NCBI RefSeq assembly: GCF_014638845.1
Contig: NZ_BMFP01000006.1
Coordinates: forward strand, 62,001 to 126,000
Direction of reading: 5' to 3'
Source: Pontibacter amylolyticus
GTDB lineage: Bacteria; Bacteroidota; Bacteroidia; Cytophagales; Hymenobacteraceae
DNA: 64,000 nt
In this document: piece after piece, positions 1 to 9,065 of the stretch
Layout of the letters: each line of letters starts with the position of its first letter
Numbering within the stretch: position 1 is the first letter of the stretch
Program-made: the position numbers and the translations under genes
Notes under the pieces: generated by a model
The model's input: only the letters and a program-made list of their open reading frames with translations
The model's database searches: none
Told to the model about the DNA's origin: nothing

Positions 1-1
1 C

Positions 2-1645
2 GCGGGGCTTTCGGAAGCTGATCTCCGCAAACCATTTGCAGGCATTTGCTCCACAGGCTTTGATGGCAACACCTGCAACATGCACCTCAATGGCCTGGCC
101 GATGAGGTAAAGCGTGGGGTGAACCAGGCAGGCATGGTGGGACTACGCTTCAATACCATCGGCGTGAGCGACGGCATCACCAACGGTACACCAGGTATGC
201 GCTATTCGCTTGTGTCGAGGGAGATCATAGCCGACTCCATCGAAACCATGGCCGGCGCTCATAACTATGACGCTTTGGCCTGCGTGGTAGGCTGCGACAA
301 AAACATGCCGGGTTCACTCATGGCCATGGCCCGCCTGAACCGTCCTTCACTCATGGTGTATGGCGGCACGATCAAAGGCGGGGAGTTCAAGGGTGAAAAG
401 CTGAACATCGTTTCGTGCTTTGAGGCCTACGGTAAAAAGCTGAACGGGCAACTTTCAGAAGAGGATTACAGGGGCATTATCCGCAATGCCTGTCCGGGGC
501 CGGGTGCCTGTGGGGGTATGTATACGGCCAATACCATGGCTTCTGCCGCGGAGGCCCTGGGGATGTCGGTGCCTTTCTCTTCTTCAGCGCCCGCTGCCAG
601 CCAGTCCAAAAAGGAAGAATGCCTGAGCACAGGGGATTACCTGCTTCGTCTGCTGGAAATGGACCTGAAGCCGCAGGACATATTGGTGAGAGAGGCCTTC
701 GAGAATGCCCTGGTCCTGATCACGGTGCTCGGAGGCTCTACCAATGCCGTTCTGCACCTGATCGCGATTGCGCATGCTGCAGGTGTAAGACTAAGCCTGC
801 AGGATTTTCAGTCGGTGAGCGACAGGGTGCCCGTGCTGGCTGACCTGAAGCCAAGTGGAAAATACCTGATGGAAGACCTGTCTGCCGTGGGTGGCGTGCC
901 TGCTGTGATGAAGACACTGCTGAACGAAGGTTTGATCACTGGCGATCTGCTGACAGTGACGGGCAAAACCGTGGCTGAAAACCTGGCAGGCATACGACCG
1001 CTGGGTGAGGAGCAAGACCTGCTTCGCCCGCTTTCGAACCCCATCAAGGCAGACGGACACATCCAGACCCTGTATGGCAACCTGGCTCCGGAGGGGGCGG
1101 TGGCAAAGATCTCGGGTAAAGAAGGATTAACCTTTGAAGGCCCCGCCATTGTGTTCAATTCCGAAGAAGAGCTGAACGAAGGTATAGCAGAGAGGAAGAT
1201 CAAGGCAGGCCATGTGGTGGTGATCCGCTATGTGGGTCCTAAGGGTGGACCCGGTATGCCGGAGATGCTCAAGCCTACTTCTGCCATCATGGGTGCAGGC
1301 CTGGGAGATAAAGTAGCCCTGATCACCGATGGCCGCTTCTCTGGCGGCACGCATGGCTTTGTTATTGGGCACGTTTGTCCCGAAGCTTACGACGGCGGCA
1401 CGTTGGCCCTGGTAGAGGACGGCGACTGGATCTCACTTAATGCCACGACCAACTCCATTCACCTGCATGTGGAAGACGCGCTGCTGAGCCTGCGACGCGA
1501 CAAGTGGGTAAGGCCGGCTGCAGGAGCAGCCAAAGGCGTCCTGCTCAAGTACATCAGAACCGTGAGCGACGCCAGTAAGGGATGTATAACAGATTTAGAA
1601 GAAACCCATGTCAACGAAAGAGAAACCAGCCCCGGCATTGCCTGA
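2..1645 (+). CDS. ilvD: Dihydroxy-acid dehydratase, 5' end cut by window
   Basis: It removes water from 2,3-dihydroxy-isovalerate or -methylvalerate to give the 2-keto acid precursors of valine and isoleucine in the cytoplasm. The reading frame is open from base 2, so the first roughly 30 residues lie outside the window; 547 residues are visible. The three iron-sulfur cysteines of the IlvD/Edd family are present: NTCN (visible residue 25), VGCDKNMPG (98) and [13 protein letters not shown] (170), and the C-terminal GRFSGGTHG motif is intact. It is the first visible gene of an ilvDBNCA operon and overlaps ilvB by 38 bases, which suggests translational coupling. Assignment is firm. Confidence 0.97.
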   Translation, partial: AGLSEADLRKPFAGICSTGFDGNTCNMHLNGLADEVKRGVNQAGMVGLRFNTIGVSDGITNGTPGMRYSLVSREIIADSIETMAGAHNYDALACVVGCDKNMPGSLMAMARLNRPSLMVYGGTIKGGEFKGEKLNIVSCFEAYGKKLNGQLSEEDYRGIIRNACPGPGACGGMYTANTMASAAEALGMSVPFSSSAPAASQSKKEECLSTGDYLLRLLEMDLKPQDILVREAFENALVLITVLGGSTNAVLHLIAIAHAAGVRLSLQDFQSVSDRVPVLADLKPSGKYLMEDLSAVGGVPAVMKTLLNEGLITGDLLTVTGKTVAENLAGIRPLGEEQDLLRPLSNPIKADGHIQTLYGNLAPEGAVAKISGKEGLTFEGPAIVFNSEEELNEGIAERKIKAGHVVVIRYVGPKGGPGMPEMLKPTSAIMGAGLGDKVALITDGRFSGGTHGFVIGHVCPEAYDGGTLALVEDGDWISLNATTNSIHLHVEDALLSLRRDKWVRPAAGAAKGVLLKYIRTVSDASKGCITDLEETHVNERETSPGIA

Positions 1646-3341
1646 TAATGCGAAAATTGTGTCAGGGGCAGAGGCAGTCATCCTCTCCCTGATGGCCGAA
1701 GGTACAGAAACAATCTTCGGCTACCCAGGCGGTGCGATCATGCCGATATACGATGCGCTCTACGATTATGCTGATCAACTCAACCACATCCTGGTGCGCC
1801 ACGAGCAGGGTGCCATTCATGCGGCACAAGGCTTTGCCAGGGTAACCGGTAAAGTAGGTGTATGCTTTGCCACCTCTGGTCCGGGGGCTACTAACCTGGT
1901 AACCGGGCTTGCGGATGCCAAGGCAGATTCTACGCCCCTGGTATGCATCACCGGACAGGTGGCAGCTCCTCTGTTGGGTACGGACGCTTTTCAGGAAGCT
2001 GATGTAATCAGTATTACAACGCCGGTTACCAAGTGGAATATACAGGTAACGGACGCTGCTGATATTCCGGCAGCTATCAGCAAAGCCTTTTACCTGGCGC
2101 AGAGCGGCAGGCCAGGGCCGGTGCTACTCGATATTACCAAAGACGCACAATTTACAAAAGCACCTTTCAGCTATGAGAGATGCACAGAGGTTAAACACTA
2201 TGCACCCAAACCGCCGCTTAGCATTGCAGCGGCGGAGCAGGCTGCGGACCTTATAAATAGTGCAAAAAAGCCACTTATTCTGGCCGGACAGGGGGTACAC
2301 CTGGCAGGAGCGCATGAGGAGTTGCTGGCGTTGGCTGAGAAAGCCGATATTCCGGTAGCCACCACCTTGCTGGGCCTGTCGGCTATACCTTCCGAACATC
2401 CGCTTAACGTGGGGCTATTGGGTATGCATGGCAACTACGCACCTAACGTGAAAACAAACGAAGCTGACCTGATCATTGCTGTGGGGATGCGTTTCGATGA
2501 TCGGGTGACCGGCCGTACCGATACCTACGCCAAGCAGGCTAAAGTCATACACATCGACCTGGACCCTGCTGAGATCAACAAGATCATCAGAGCAGATGTG
2601 GCTTTGGTGGCAGATGCCAGAGAAGCGTTGGCGGCATTGTCTGTTCTTGCGGAGGAAAACGAGCACAGGGAGTGGCTGCAGGAATTCCAGGTGTGTATGG
2701 AGAAGGAATATGAGAAGGTGGTGCGCCATGACCTGTTTCCTGCTGATGAAAAGATGATCACTATGGGAGAGGTGCTCCGCTTCATCAACGAGACGGCAGA
2801 AGCAGACAGCATCCTGGTGACGGATGTGGGGCAGCACCAAATGGTCGCGTCCCGCTATTTTAACTACCGGCGTCGCAACAGCAACGTGACCTCCGGCGGC
2901 CTCGGCACCATGGGGTTTGCCCTTCCGGCGGCCATCGGCGCCAAGGCCGGACGTCCAGAGGCCCAGGTGATTGCCGTGATCGGGGACGGTGGTTTTCAAA
3001 TGAACATCCAGGAACTCGGCACGATCATGCAAACCGGCCTGGCCGTGAAGGTGATCATCCTGAACAACAACTACCTGGGTATGGTGCGCCAGTGGCAGCA
3101 GTTATTCTTCGAGAAACGCTACTCCTTTGTAGAAATGGAAAATCCGGACTTTGTGAAAATAGCACAGGGCTATGGCATTCGGGCCAGAAAAGTTGAACGG
3201 CGGGAAGAACTGCAAGCCATACTGGAGGCTGTTCTCGAAAGTCCGCATGCTGAGGTGCTGGAGGTGCTAGTAGGCAAGGAGGACAATGTCTTTCCCATGG
3301 TTCCTACGGGAGCCTGTGTCTCAGAGATCCGGCTGGAGTAG
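1608..3341 (+). CDS. ilvB: Acetolactate synthase large (catalytic) subunit
   Basis: A ThDP- and FAD-dependent enzyme that joins pyruvate to pyruvate or 2-ketobutyrate, the first common step of valine and isoleucine synthesis. The 577 residues match the family length. The cofactor-activating glutamate sits in [12 protein letters not shown] (E66), the N-terminal [16 protein letters not shown] block is complete, and the ThDP/metal motif begins at GDGGFQMN near residue 459 and ends in LNNNYLGM. The ATG lies inside the end of ilvD. The gene is followed after 82 bases by the small subunit ilvN, so the holoenzyme is encoded as a unit. Confidence 0.97.
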   Translation: MSTKEKPAPALPDNAKIVSGAEAVILSLMAEGTETIFGYPGGAIMPIYDALYDYADQLNHILVRHEQGAIHAAQGFARVTGKVGVCFATSGPGATNLVTGLADAKADSTPLVCITGQVAAPLLGTDAFQEADVISITTPVTKWNIQVTDAADIPAAISKAFYLAQSGRPGPVLLDITKDAQFTKAPFSYERCTEVKHYAPKPPLSIAAAEQAADLINSAKKPLILAGQGVHLAGAHEELLALAEKADIPVATTLLGLSAIPSEHPLNVGLLGMHGNYAPNVKTNEADLIIAVGMRFDDRVTGRTDTYAKQAKVIHIDLDPAEINKIIRADVALVADAREALAALSVLAEENEHREWLQEFQVCMEKEYEKVVRHDLFPADEKMITMGEVLRFINETAEADSILVTDVGQHQMVASRYFNYRRRNSNVTSGGLGTMGFALPAAIGAKAGRPEAQVIAVIGDGGFQMNIQELGTIMQTGLAVKVIILNNNYLGMVRQWQQLFFEKRYSFVEMENPDFVKIAQGYGIRARKVERREELQAILEAVLESPHAEVLEVLVGKEDNVFPMVPTGACVSEIRLE

Positions 3342-3423
3342 GCGTCGCCAACCAACTTTATAAAGAATCCAATGGGGAGAACCTCGGGTGATTTCCTTTT
3401 TTCAAATGATTAACACTAAGACA

Positions 3424-3900
3424 ATGCAAGAGTCATTCATCTTCACGATCAGCGCAACAGCGGACAAAACGATCCTGGGACGTATCGTGCAGCTTTTCAC
3501 GCGCCGGAATATTGCTTTTCAAAACCTGATTGCCTCCAGGCCGGATGACGAGGCAAACTATCACTATCGCATCGAAGCCAAAACAACCCAGCGTTGGGCG
3601 GAGCAGATCAACAAGGAGCTGAGGCGAATTATCGGAGTGGCACATGCGGCTGTCCTGCGACAGGAGGAAGTGGCATGGATGCCGGTAGCCTTGTATAGGA
3701 TCAACCGCAGGCAGCTGCCGCAGCCGGTGCTGGAGCATATCTTACTGGCTCACCAGGCCCGGCTGCTGACTGCCGACTCAGAGAGTATTGTGCTGGAGAA
3801 GGCAGGGGATGCCGGTTCATCTCTAGCGCTGCTCGAGGCACTACAGCCATACGGTGTGCAGGAGGTTTCAAAGTCTGGTGCCATGATCATGGCAGGTTAA
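3424..3900 (+). CDS. ilvN: Acetolactate synthase small (regulatory) subunit
   Basis: Regulatory partner of IlvB, which in this family binds valine through an N-terminal ACT domain and activates the catalytic subunit. The ACT-type start QESFIFTISATADKTILGRI covers the first residues and is followed by RRNIAFQNL; the rest is the less conserved C-terminal part. I chose the ATG at 3424 (158 residues) because the family starts close to this motif; in-frame alternatives at 3406 and further upstream (about 3388) add only a short low-similarity leader. It lies between ilvB and ilvC in the same orientation. Confidence 0.93.
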   Translation: MQESFIFTISATADKTILGRIVQLFTRRNIAFQNLIASRPDDEANYHYRIEAKTTQRWAEQINKELRRIIGVAHAAVLRQEEVAWMPVALYRINRRQLPQPVLEHILLAHQARLLTADSESIVLEKAGDAGSSLALLEALQPYGVQEVSKSGAMIMAG

Positions 3901-3970
3901 GCTGCAGGCAAGAGATAAATTCTTTAAGACATATCTGAAAATCTAAACTAACTCATTAATAAAAAACCTT

Positions 3971-5017
3971 ATGGCAACTATCAAATTCGGAGGAGTAGAC
4001 GAAACTGTAATAACGCGCGAAGAATTTCCACTCGCCAAAGCGCGGGAGGTACTGCAAGACGAGGTAATCGCTGTGATCGGCTATGGCGTGCAGGGCCCGG
4101 GGCAGGCACTCAACCTCCGCGACAACGGCTTCAATGTAATCGTGGGCCAGCGTAAGAATTCCTCTTCCTGGCAAAAAGCCTTAAACGACGGCTGGGTGGA
4201 AGGAGAAACCCTGTTTACAATTGAAGAAGCAGCTGAGCGTGGCACGATCATCGCCAACCTGCTCTCAGATGCGGGGCAGATTGCTGTATGGCCTACTCTA
4301 AAGGAAAGGCTGACTCCCGGCAAGTCACTGTACTTTTCCCATGGCTTCGGCATTACCTTCCATGACCATACCAGCATCGTGCCGCCTGCCGATATTGACG
4401 TAATATTGGCAGCCCCTAAGGGTAGCGGTACCAGCCTGCGCAGACTATACCTGCAGGGTGGCGGTCTCAACTCTTCATTTGCCGTGTACCAGGATGCAAC
4501 AGGTAAAGCTTATGAAAAGGCCATCGCCATGGGGATTGGCATCGGTTCCGGCTACCTGTTCGAAACTGATTTCCAGAAAGAGGTATACAGCGACCTGACA
4601 GGCGAGCGCGGTATATTGATGGGTGCGCTGGCTGGTGTCATCGAAGCCCAGTACCAGGTGCTGCGCCAGCGTGGCCACTCTCCTTCAGAGGCATTCAATG
4701 AAACAGTAGAAGAGCTTACCCAGAGCCTGGTGCCGCTGGTAGGCGAAAACGGTATGGACTGGATGTTCTCTAACTGTTCAGTAACCGCGCAACGTGGTGC
4801 TCTTGATTGGAAAGGGAGATTCAAAGAAGCTACACTTCCTGTGCTGAACGAACTGTATGATAGTGTGGCCTCCGGCGCTGAGGCGGAGCGGACGATACAG
4901 CGAGGCACTACGCCGGGCTATCGTCAGGAACTGGAAGCAGAGCTGCAGGAGTTGCGGGAATCAGAGTTGTGGCAGACGGGTGCGCGGGTAAGAGAATTGC
5001 GCTCGGTCAGTAAATAA
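3971..5017 (+). CDS. ilvC: Ketol-acid reductoisomerase (NADP+)
   Basis: Isomerises and reduces 2-acetolactate or 2-aceto-2-hydroxybutyrate, using NADPH and Mg2+, to feed IlvD. At 348 residues it is a class I (short) enzyme. The Rossmann motif GYGVQGPGQ is at residues 37-45, the HGFGITFHD segment follows the nucleotide domain, and the metal-binding acidic residues are in the DLTGERG region of the knotted C-terminal domain. The gene sits 70 bases after ilvN and only 6 bases before ilvA, consistent with one transcript. Confidence 0.96.
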   Translation: MATIKFGGVDETVITREEFPLAKAREVLQDEVIAVIGYGVQGPGQALNLRDNGFNVIVGQRKNSSSWQKALNDGWVEGETLFTIEEAAERGTIIANLLSDAGQIAVWPTLKERLTPGKSLYFSHGFGITFHDHTSIVPPADIDVILAAPKGSGTSLRRLYLQGGGLNSSFAVYQDATGKAYEKAIAMGIGIGSGYLFETDFQKEVYSDLTGERGILMGALAGVIEAQYQVLRQRGHSPSEAFNETVEELTQSLVPLVGENGMDWMFSNCSVTAQRGALDWKGRFKEATLPVLNELYDSVASGAEAERTIQRGTTPGYRQELEAELQELRESELWQTGARVRELRSVSK

Positions 5018-5023
5018 ATTCAA

Positions 5024-6295
5024 ATGAATAAAGTAGAAACCGATACCGATTTCCTTGTTTCGCTGGAAAAAGTGGAACAGGCGTCGCAAAGGCTAAGGGG
5101 CGTCATCACGAAAACGCCCCTTTTGCAAAACCTGTGGCTGTCGCAGCTCTATAGTGCGAATATCTACCTGAAGCGGGAAGACCTGCAAGTGGTGCGCTCC
5201 TACAAGATCAGGGGTGCCTACAACAAAATGGCTACTCTGCCACCCGAGCAGCGCGAGAATGAAGTCGTTTGCTCCAGTGCCGGCAACCATGCGCAGGGCG
5301 TAGCTTACGCATGCCAGTTGCTCGGCATCAGAGGGCACATTTTTATGCCGGCCACCACGCCAGCTCAGAAGGTGAACAAAGTGCGCCTTTTCGGCAAAGA
5401 CAAGGTAGAGGTTATCCTGACAGGTGCGACTTACGATGATACCTTCCAGGCTGCCAAAGAATTTTGCGATAGCCGGGGCAGTACTTTTATTCCACCCTTT
5501 GACGATTTGGCCATTGTGGAGGGCCAGGCGACCGTAGGTATGGAAATCCTGCGGGAAGCGGTTGGTCATATTGACTACCTGTTCATGCCCATCGGTGGCG
5601 GCGGACTGGCCTCGGGTGTTGCAAGTGTATTCAGGCAGCTGAGTCCCCGAACCAGGCTGATTGGCGTACAGCCGCTCGGGGCTCCGTCTATGTACAGGTC
5701 AGTGAAAGAGCAGCAACGCCTGACGCTTGATTCGATCGACAGCTTTGTAGATGGGGCTGCCGTCAAATGTCCAGGCGAACTCACCTTTGGCATCTGCAGG
5801 GAACTACTGGATGATATTGTGTTGGTGCCGGAAGGGCAAATCTGCGAAGACATTCTGAAGATGTACAATGAAGATGGCGTAGTGCTGGAACCCGCCGGTA
5901 CACTGAGCATTTCGGCCCTCAAATCCTATGCGGATCAGTTAGTGGATAAGAACGTGGTGTGCGTCATCAGCGGCAGCAACAACGATATCACCCGCATGGA
6001 GGACATCAAGGAAAGGGCTATGAGGCACCAGGGCCTCAAGCACTACTTCATGGTCACGTTCAGCCAACAGCCGGGCGCATTACGCACGTTTGTGAATCAA
6101 GTGCTGCATCCGCAGGATGACATCATCCATTTTCAGTATATCAAGAAGAACAACAAAGAAAAAGGTCCTGTTTTTATAGGTATAGAAGTAAAGCAACCGC
6201 ACGATGTAGAAGTTATCAAAGCGCGCATGGATGCGGAAGGCTTCAACTATGAGTACCTGAACGGGAAGCAAGACTTTCTTAGCCTGCTTGTGTAA
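5024..6295 (+). CDS. ilvA: Threonine ammonia-lyase (biosynthetic threonine dehydratase)
   Basis: PLP enzyme that converts threonine to 2-ketobutyrate, committing carbon to isoleucine. The PLP lysine is K61 in VVRSYKIRGAYNK, and the phosphate-binding glycine loop is PIGGGGLASG near residue 190. The last 80 or so residues, starting with HYFMVTFSQQPGALRTF, form one ACT-like regulatory domain rather than the two of the enterobacterial enzyme, fitting the 423-residue length. It is the last gene of the ilv operon; the convergent neighbour's stop is 7 bases away. Confidence 0.95.
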   Translation: MNKVETDTDFLVSLEKVEQASQRLRGVITKTPLLQNLWLSQLYSANIYLKREDLQVVRSYKIRGAYNKMATLPPEQRENEVVCSSAGNHAQGVAYACQLLGIRGHIFMPATTPAQKVNKVRLFGKDKVEVILTGATYDDTFQAAKEFCDSRGSTFIPPFDDLAIVEGQATVGMEILREAVGHIDYLFMPIGGGGLASGVASVFRQLSPRTRLIGVQPLGAPSMYRSVKEQQRLTLDSIDSFVDGAAVKCPGELTFGICRELLDDIVLVPEGQICEDILKMYNEDGVVLEPAGTLSISALKSYADQLVDKNVVCVISGSNNDITRMEDIKERAMRHQGLKHYFMVTFSQQPGALRTFVNQVLHPQDDIIHFQYIKKNNKEKGPVFIGIEVKQPHDVEVIKARMDAEGFNYEYLNGKQDFLSLLV

Positions 6296-6302
6296 GTGAA
6301 AG

Positions 6303-7562
6303 CTATGAAAACAACTTAAAGTCCTCCGGCCACCACCAGAGTACCAGGAGTCCGCCGAGCAGCACAATGCCAAACAGGAGTGAAACCTTGGCGAATAGCT
6401 TGCTGTTTCCCAGAAAACCGGCCAGGGCACCCTTGAAAGCGACATTGGAGAGGGCAGCCACCAGAATAATGCGCCAGCCGTTGTCGGGCGACAAATTGCC
6501 GATGTTCATCAGGCGGGAAGTAGAGAGCGTAATGGCGTCCACGTCGGTCAGGCCCGAAATGATGGCGACGATGTACAGGCCGCTGTCGCCGAGGTAGTCA
6601 TTTGCAGCAGCTGTCGCCAGGATCACAATGCCGTAAATAGCACCGAAGACGAGGGCTGCTTTCAGTTGGGCGGGGTTTTCCTGCTCGGGCATGTGGTCAC
6701 CTTCCTCTTTGTTGGTGAAGTAGGCGATCAGGCCGGTCACGACCATCAGCCCCACCACAACCAGCAGGGGAGGGGCTACCTGGGGCATTACACCCGGCGC
6801 CACGATCAGGATCTCCGTCAGAATTCTGAAAAAAGCCACCGTAGAGGCGATGAAGATCACAATGGCTGCCAGCTGGCTGCTTCCTTTGGACTCCTTGGCA
6901 CGGCGGGCATAGCTTACTGTGGTAGCAGTGCTCGAGATCAGTCCGCCTAGCACTCCGCCCAGGAAAGTGCCTGCCTTATTTCCGAAGATCTTATACACGA
7001 AATAGCCCAGCAGCCCTATACCTACGATCAGCACCACCATCAGCCAGATGTTGTAAGGGTTGAGTACCTCGTAAGGGCCGAAGGCCTCGTTTGGCAGGAT
7101 GGGCAGGATAACGAAGGAGATGACCACGAACTGCATGATGGCCGTCAGGTCCTGCTGCCCGATGCGCGATACCATATGGTGCAGGGTGTCTTTGAGGTGG
7201 AGGAGAACCGCCACGGTAGCGCCCAAAGCCACAGCCACCGTCTTGCTGCCGTACACCAGGTAGGCGCCTACCGCAAACATGAGCAGAAGGGCCGCTTCCG
7301 TCGTTTGGCCAACATCAGGCGAAGGCTCCTTTTTTTTCATCAGGTTGGCTGTCACTACAAGGGCGGCTGTGGCCAGCAAGCCGGCTGCTACGACCCATGC
7401 GCCCATCTCACGGGCCATCAGGGCAGTGAGGGTGCCAAAGAGTGTGATGAGAGGGAACGTGCGGATGCCGGCAATCTGGGCATTGTCATGCTGCCGCTGC
7501 AGACCAACCAGCAGGCCCAGCCCCAGTGAAATAGCAAGTATCTGGAAGAGTTCCTGTTCCAT
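6303..7562 (-). CDS. MgtC/SapB family membrane protein with DUF4010 domain
   Basis: A 419-residue inner-membrane protein. The N-terminal part shows the MgtC/SapB pattern LGLLVGLQRQ followed by AGIRTFPLITLFGTLTAL (residues about 13-50), and the rest is a DUF4010-type membrane domain with many hydrophobic segments, including LGGVLGGLISSTATTVSYARR and SGLTDVDAITLS. Family members have been linked loosely to magnesium or stress physiology, but substrate and reaction are not established and cannot be read from sequence. It converges on ilvA, separated by 7 bases, and is separated from the efflux operon by a palindromic terminator. Confidence 0.88.
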   Translation of the reverse strand: MEQELFQILAISLGLGLLVGLQRQHDNAQIAGIRTFPLITLFGTLTALMAREMGAWVVAAGLLATAALVVTANLMKKKEPSPDVGQTTEAALLLMFAVGAYLVYGSKTVAVALGATVAVLLHLKDTLHHMVSRIGQQDLTAIMQFVVISFVILPILPNEAFGPYEVLNPYNIWLMVVLIVGIGLLGYFVYKIFGNKAGTFLGGVLGGLISSTATTVSYARRAKESKGSSQLAAIVIFIASTVAFFRILTEILIVAPGVMPQVAPPLLVVVGLMVVTGLIAYFTNKEEGDHMPEQENPAQLKAALVFGAIYGIVILATAAANDYLGDSGLYIVAIISGLTDVDAITLSTSRLMNIGNLSPDNGWRIILVAALSNVAFKGALAGFLGNSKLFAKVSLLFGIVLLGGLLVLWWWPEDFKLFS

Positions 7563-7610
7563 GCAGGCGGTGTATGGGCTATAAGTATGATGCTAAGATA
7601 CAGCCCTAAA

Positions 7611-7644
7611 TGATAAAAGTATAGCCGGGGCTATACTTTTATCA
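7611..7644 (-). terminator. Perfect 16-bp palindrome, terminator of the efflux operon
   Basis: Two perfectly complementary 16-base arms (7611-7626 and 7629-7644) enclose a two-base loop. On the minus strand the stem follows the stop of the TolC-type gene at 7675 and is trailed by a T-rich stretch. Both arms contain the window-wide GCTATAC/GTATAGC core. Confidence 0.7.
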
Positions 7645-7674
7645 GACAATCGCAATATATAGCGGAAGGTATGC

Positions 7675-9027
7675 TTATTCGGCTCCTTCCTGCAGCAGTG
7701 TGCTGCTGATGCGCTTCAGCTCCGTTTCGGCGGCTTTTGCCTGGAACTGGATGTCGATCAGGCGGTTTTCGGCTACGAGTTGGTTACGTTGTGCCTCACG
7801 CAGTTCAATGGCCGTCAAAAGGCCCAAACGATAGCGTTCCAGGGCAATGGCGGCGTTTTCCTGGGCCAGGGTCAGGTTGGTTTCTTCTAATTGCAGCAGC
7901 TGCAGGCGGTTGGTGTACTGGCTGTAGGCCCGGGCCAATGCGGCATCCAGCAGGTTCTGCTGGCGCTTATACTCCAGGTTGGCAGACTCCAGGTTGATAC
8001 GGGCATTTTGAGCCAGGCGGTTTGTGTTGAACCCCCTAAAAAGAGGCAGACTCACACTCAGGCCATAGTTATACCCCCGGTTCTGGTTAAAGAGTGGCGA
8101 GAATTCGTTCAGCGGTTCGTTCTCTGAGCGGTTGAAGTTGTAAGCGCCCACCACCCCGATCACAGGGAAACGGCTGGCACGAACGGATTTAATGTCCAGG
8201 CTGGCGATCTCCTGGTTGAGCTTGAGACGGCTCAGGAGCGGGTTGTTGGCCAGCATACCTGCATCCGCGTTCCCGTAGTTCAGGTTGGGGTCTACTACAA
8301 TGGAGTCAATCGCGACAAAGTCGATGTTCGGGTCGCGGCTGAGGAGTTGGTTCAGGTTGATCTTGGCATTCTGCAGTGCCTCCTGTTGCACCAGCAGCTC
8401 CGAGCGGTCGGTGTTAAAGTCCACCTGCGCACGCAGAATCTCCACCTTGGCGCTTACCCCCACCTCGTACTGCGCCTGGGCGATGTCCACCCGCGCCTGC
8501 GAGATGGCGATGGCATCTTCAATGGCCTGCATCTTTTTGGACTGACGCACCACTTCAAAGTAATTGTCGAAAATGTTGGCAAGCGTATTCTGCACGGTCT
8601 CGCGGGTGAACAGGGCACCGGATTTTTCCAATGCCTTCAGCCGTTCGTAGTTAATGAACATGCCCATGCCGTCAAATATGGTCCAGTTCAGGTTGATGCT
8701 TCCATTGAGGTTATTGGAGCTGGCACCATTACGGGTACGGTCCGGACCTGTCTGAAACGACTGGCGGGAGTTGTTCTCACTAAAGGTACGGCCTCCTCGA
8801 GCATCCACATTCGGAAGAAAACCAGCATTGCCACGGGTGACGTTGTTCTCGGCAATGGCCTCCTGCCTGCCGGCGATCTGGATGTCGTAATTGTTTTGAA
8901 GCCCTATGCGAATGGCATCCTGCAGCGAAAGCTGTTCCTGCGCGGCAAGTTTGTGGGGGAAGAGCAGCACTACTCCCAGGAGGAACAGTGCTGCAACTTT
9001 AAGTGGGGACATTATATTAGAATGCAA
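7675..9027 (-). CDS. TolC-family outer-membrane efflux channel
   Basis: Outer-membrane exit duct of a tripartite efflux pump. The 450-residue product begins with a signal peptide ending at KLAAQ, then the typical OEP start LSLQDAIRIGLQNNYDIQIAG; two OEP repeats with long alpha-helical stretches follow (for example QARVDIAQAQYEVGVSAKVE and NAAIALERYRLGLLTAIEL). It is the last gene of a three-gene operon, 38 bases after the RND pump. The drug or lipid exported is not predictable. Confidence 0.93.
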   Translation of the reverse strand: MHSNIMSPLKVAALFLLGVVLLFPHKLAAQEQLSLQDAIRIGLQNNYDIQIAGRQEAIAENNVTRGNAGFLPNVDARGGRTFSENNSRQSFQTGPDRTRNGASSNNLNGSINLNWTIFDGMGMFINYERLKALEKSGALFTRETVQNTLANIFDNYFEVVRQSKKMQAIEDAIAISQARVDIAQAQYEVGVSAKVEILRAQVDFNTDRSELLVQQEALQNAKINLNQLLSRDPNIDFVAIDSIVVDPNLNYGNADAGMLANNPLLSRLKLNQEIASLDIKSVRASRFPVIGVVGAYNFNRSENEPLNEFSPLFNQNRGYNYGLSVSLPLFRGFNTNRLAQNARINLESANLEYKRQQNLLDAALARAYSQYTNRLQLLQLEETNLTLAQENAAIALERYRLGLLTAIELREAQRNQLVAENRLIDIQFQAKAAETELKRISSTLLQEGAE

Positions 9028-9065
9028 AGGTTTAAATCTTAGCGTCAGAGATTCGGTTTCAGGTA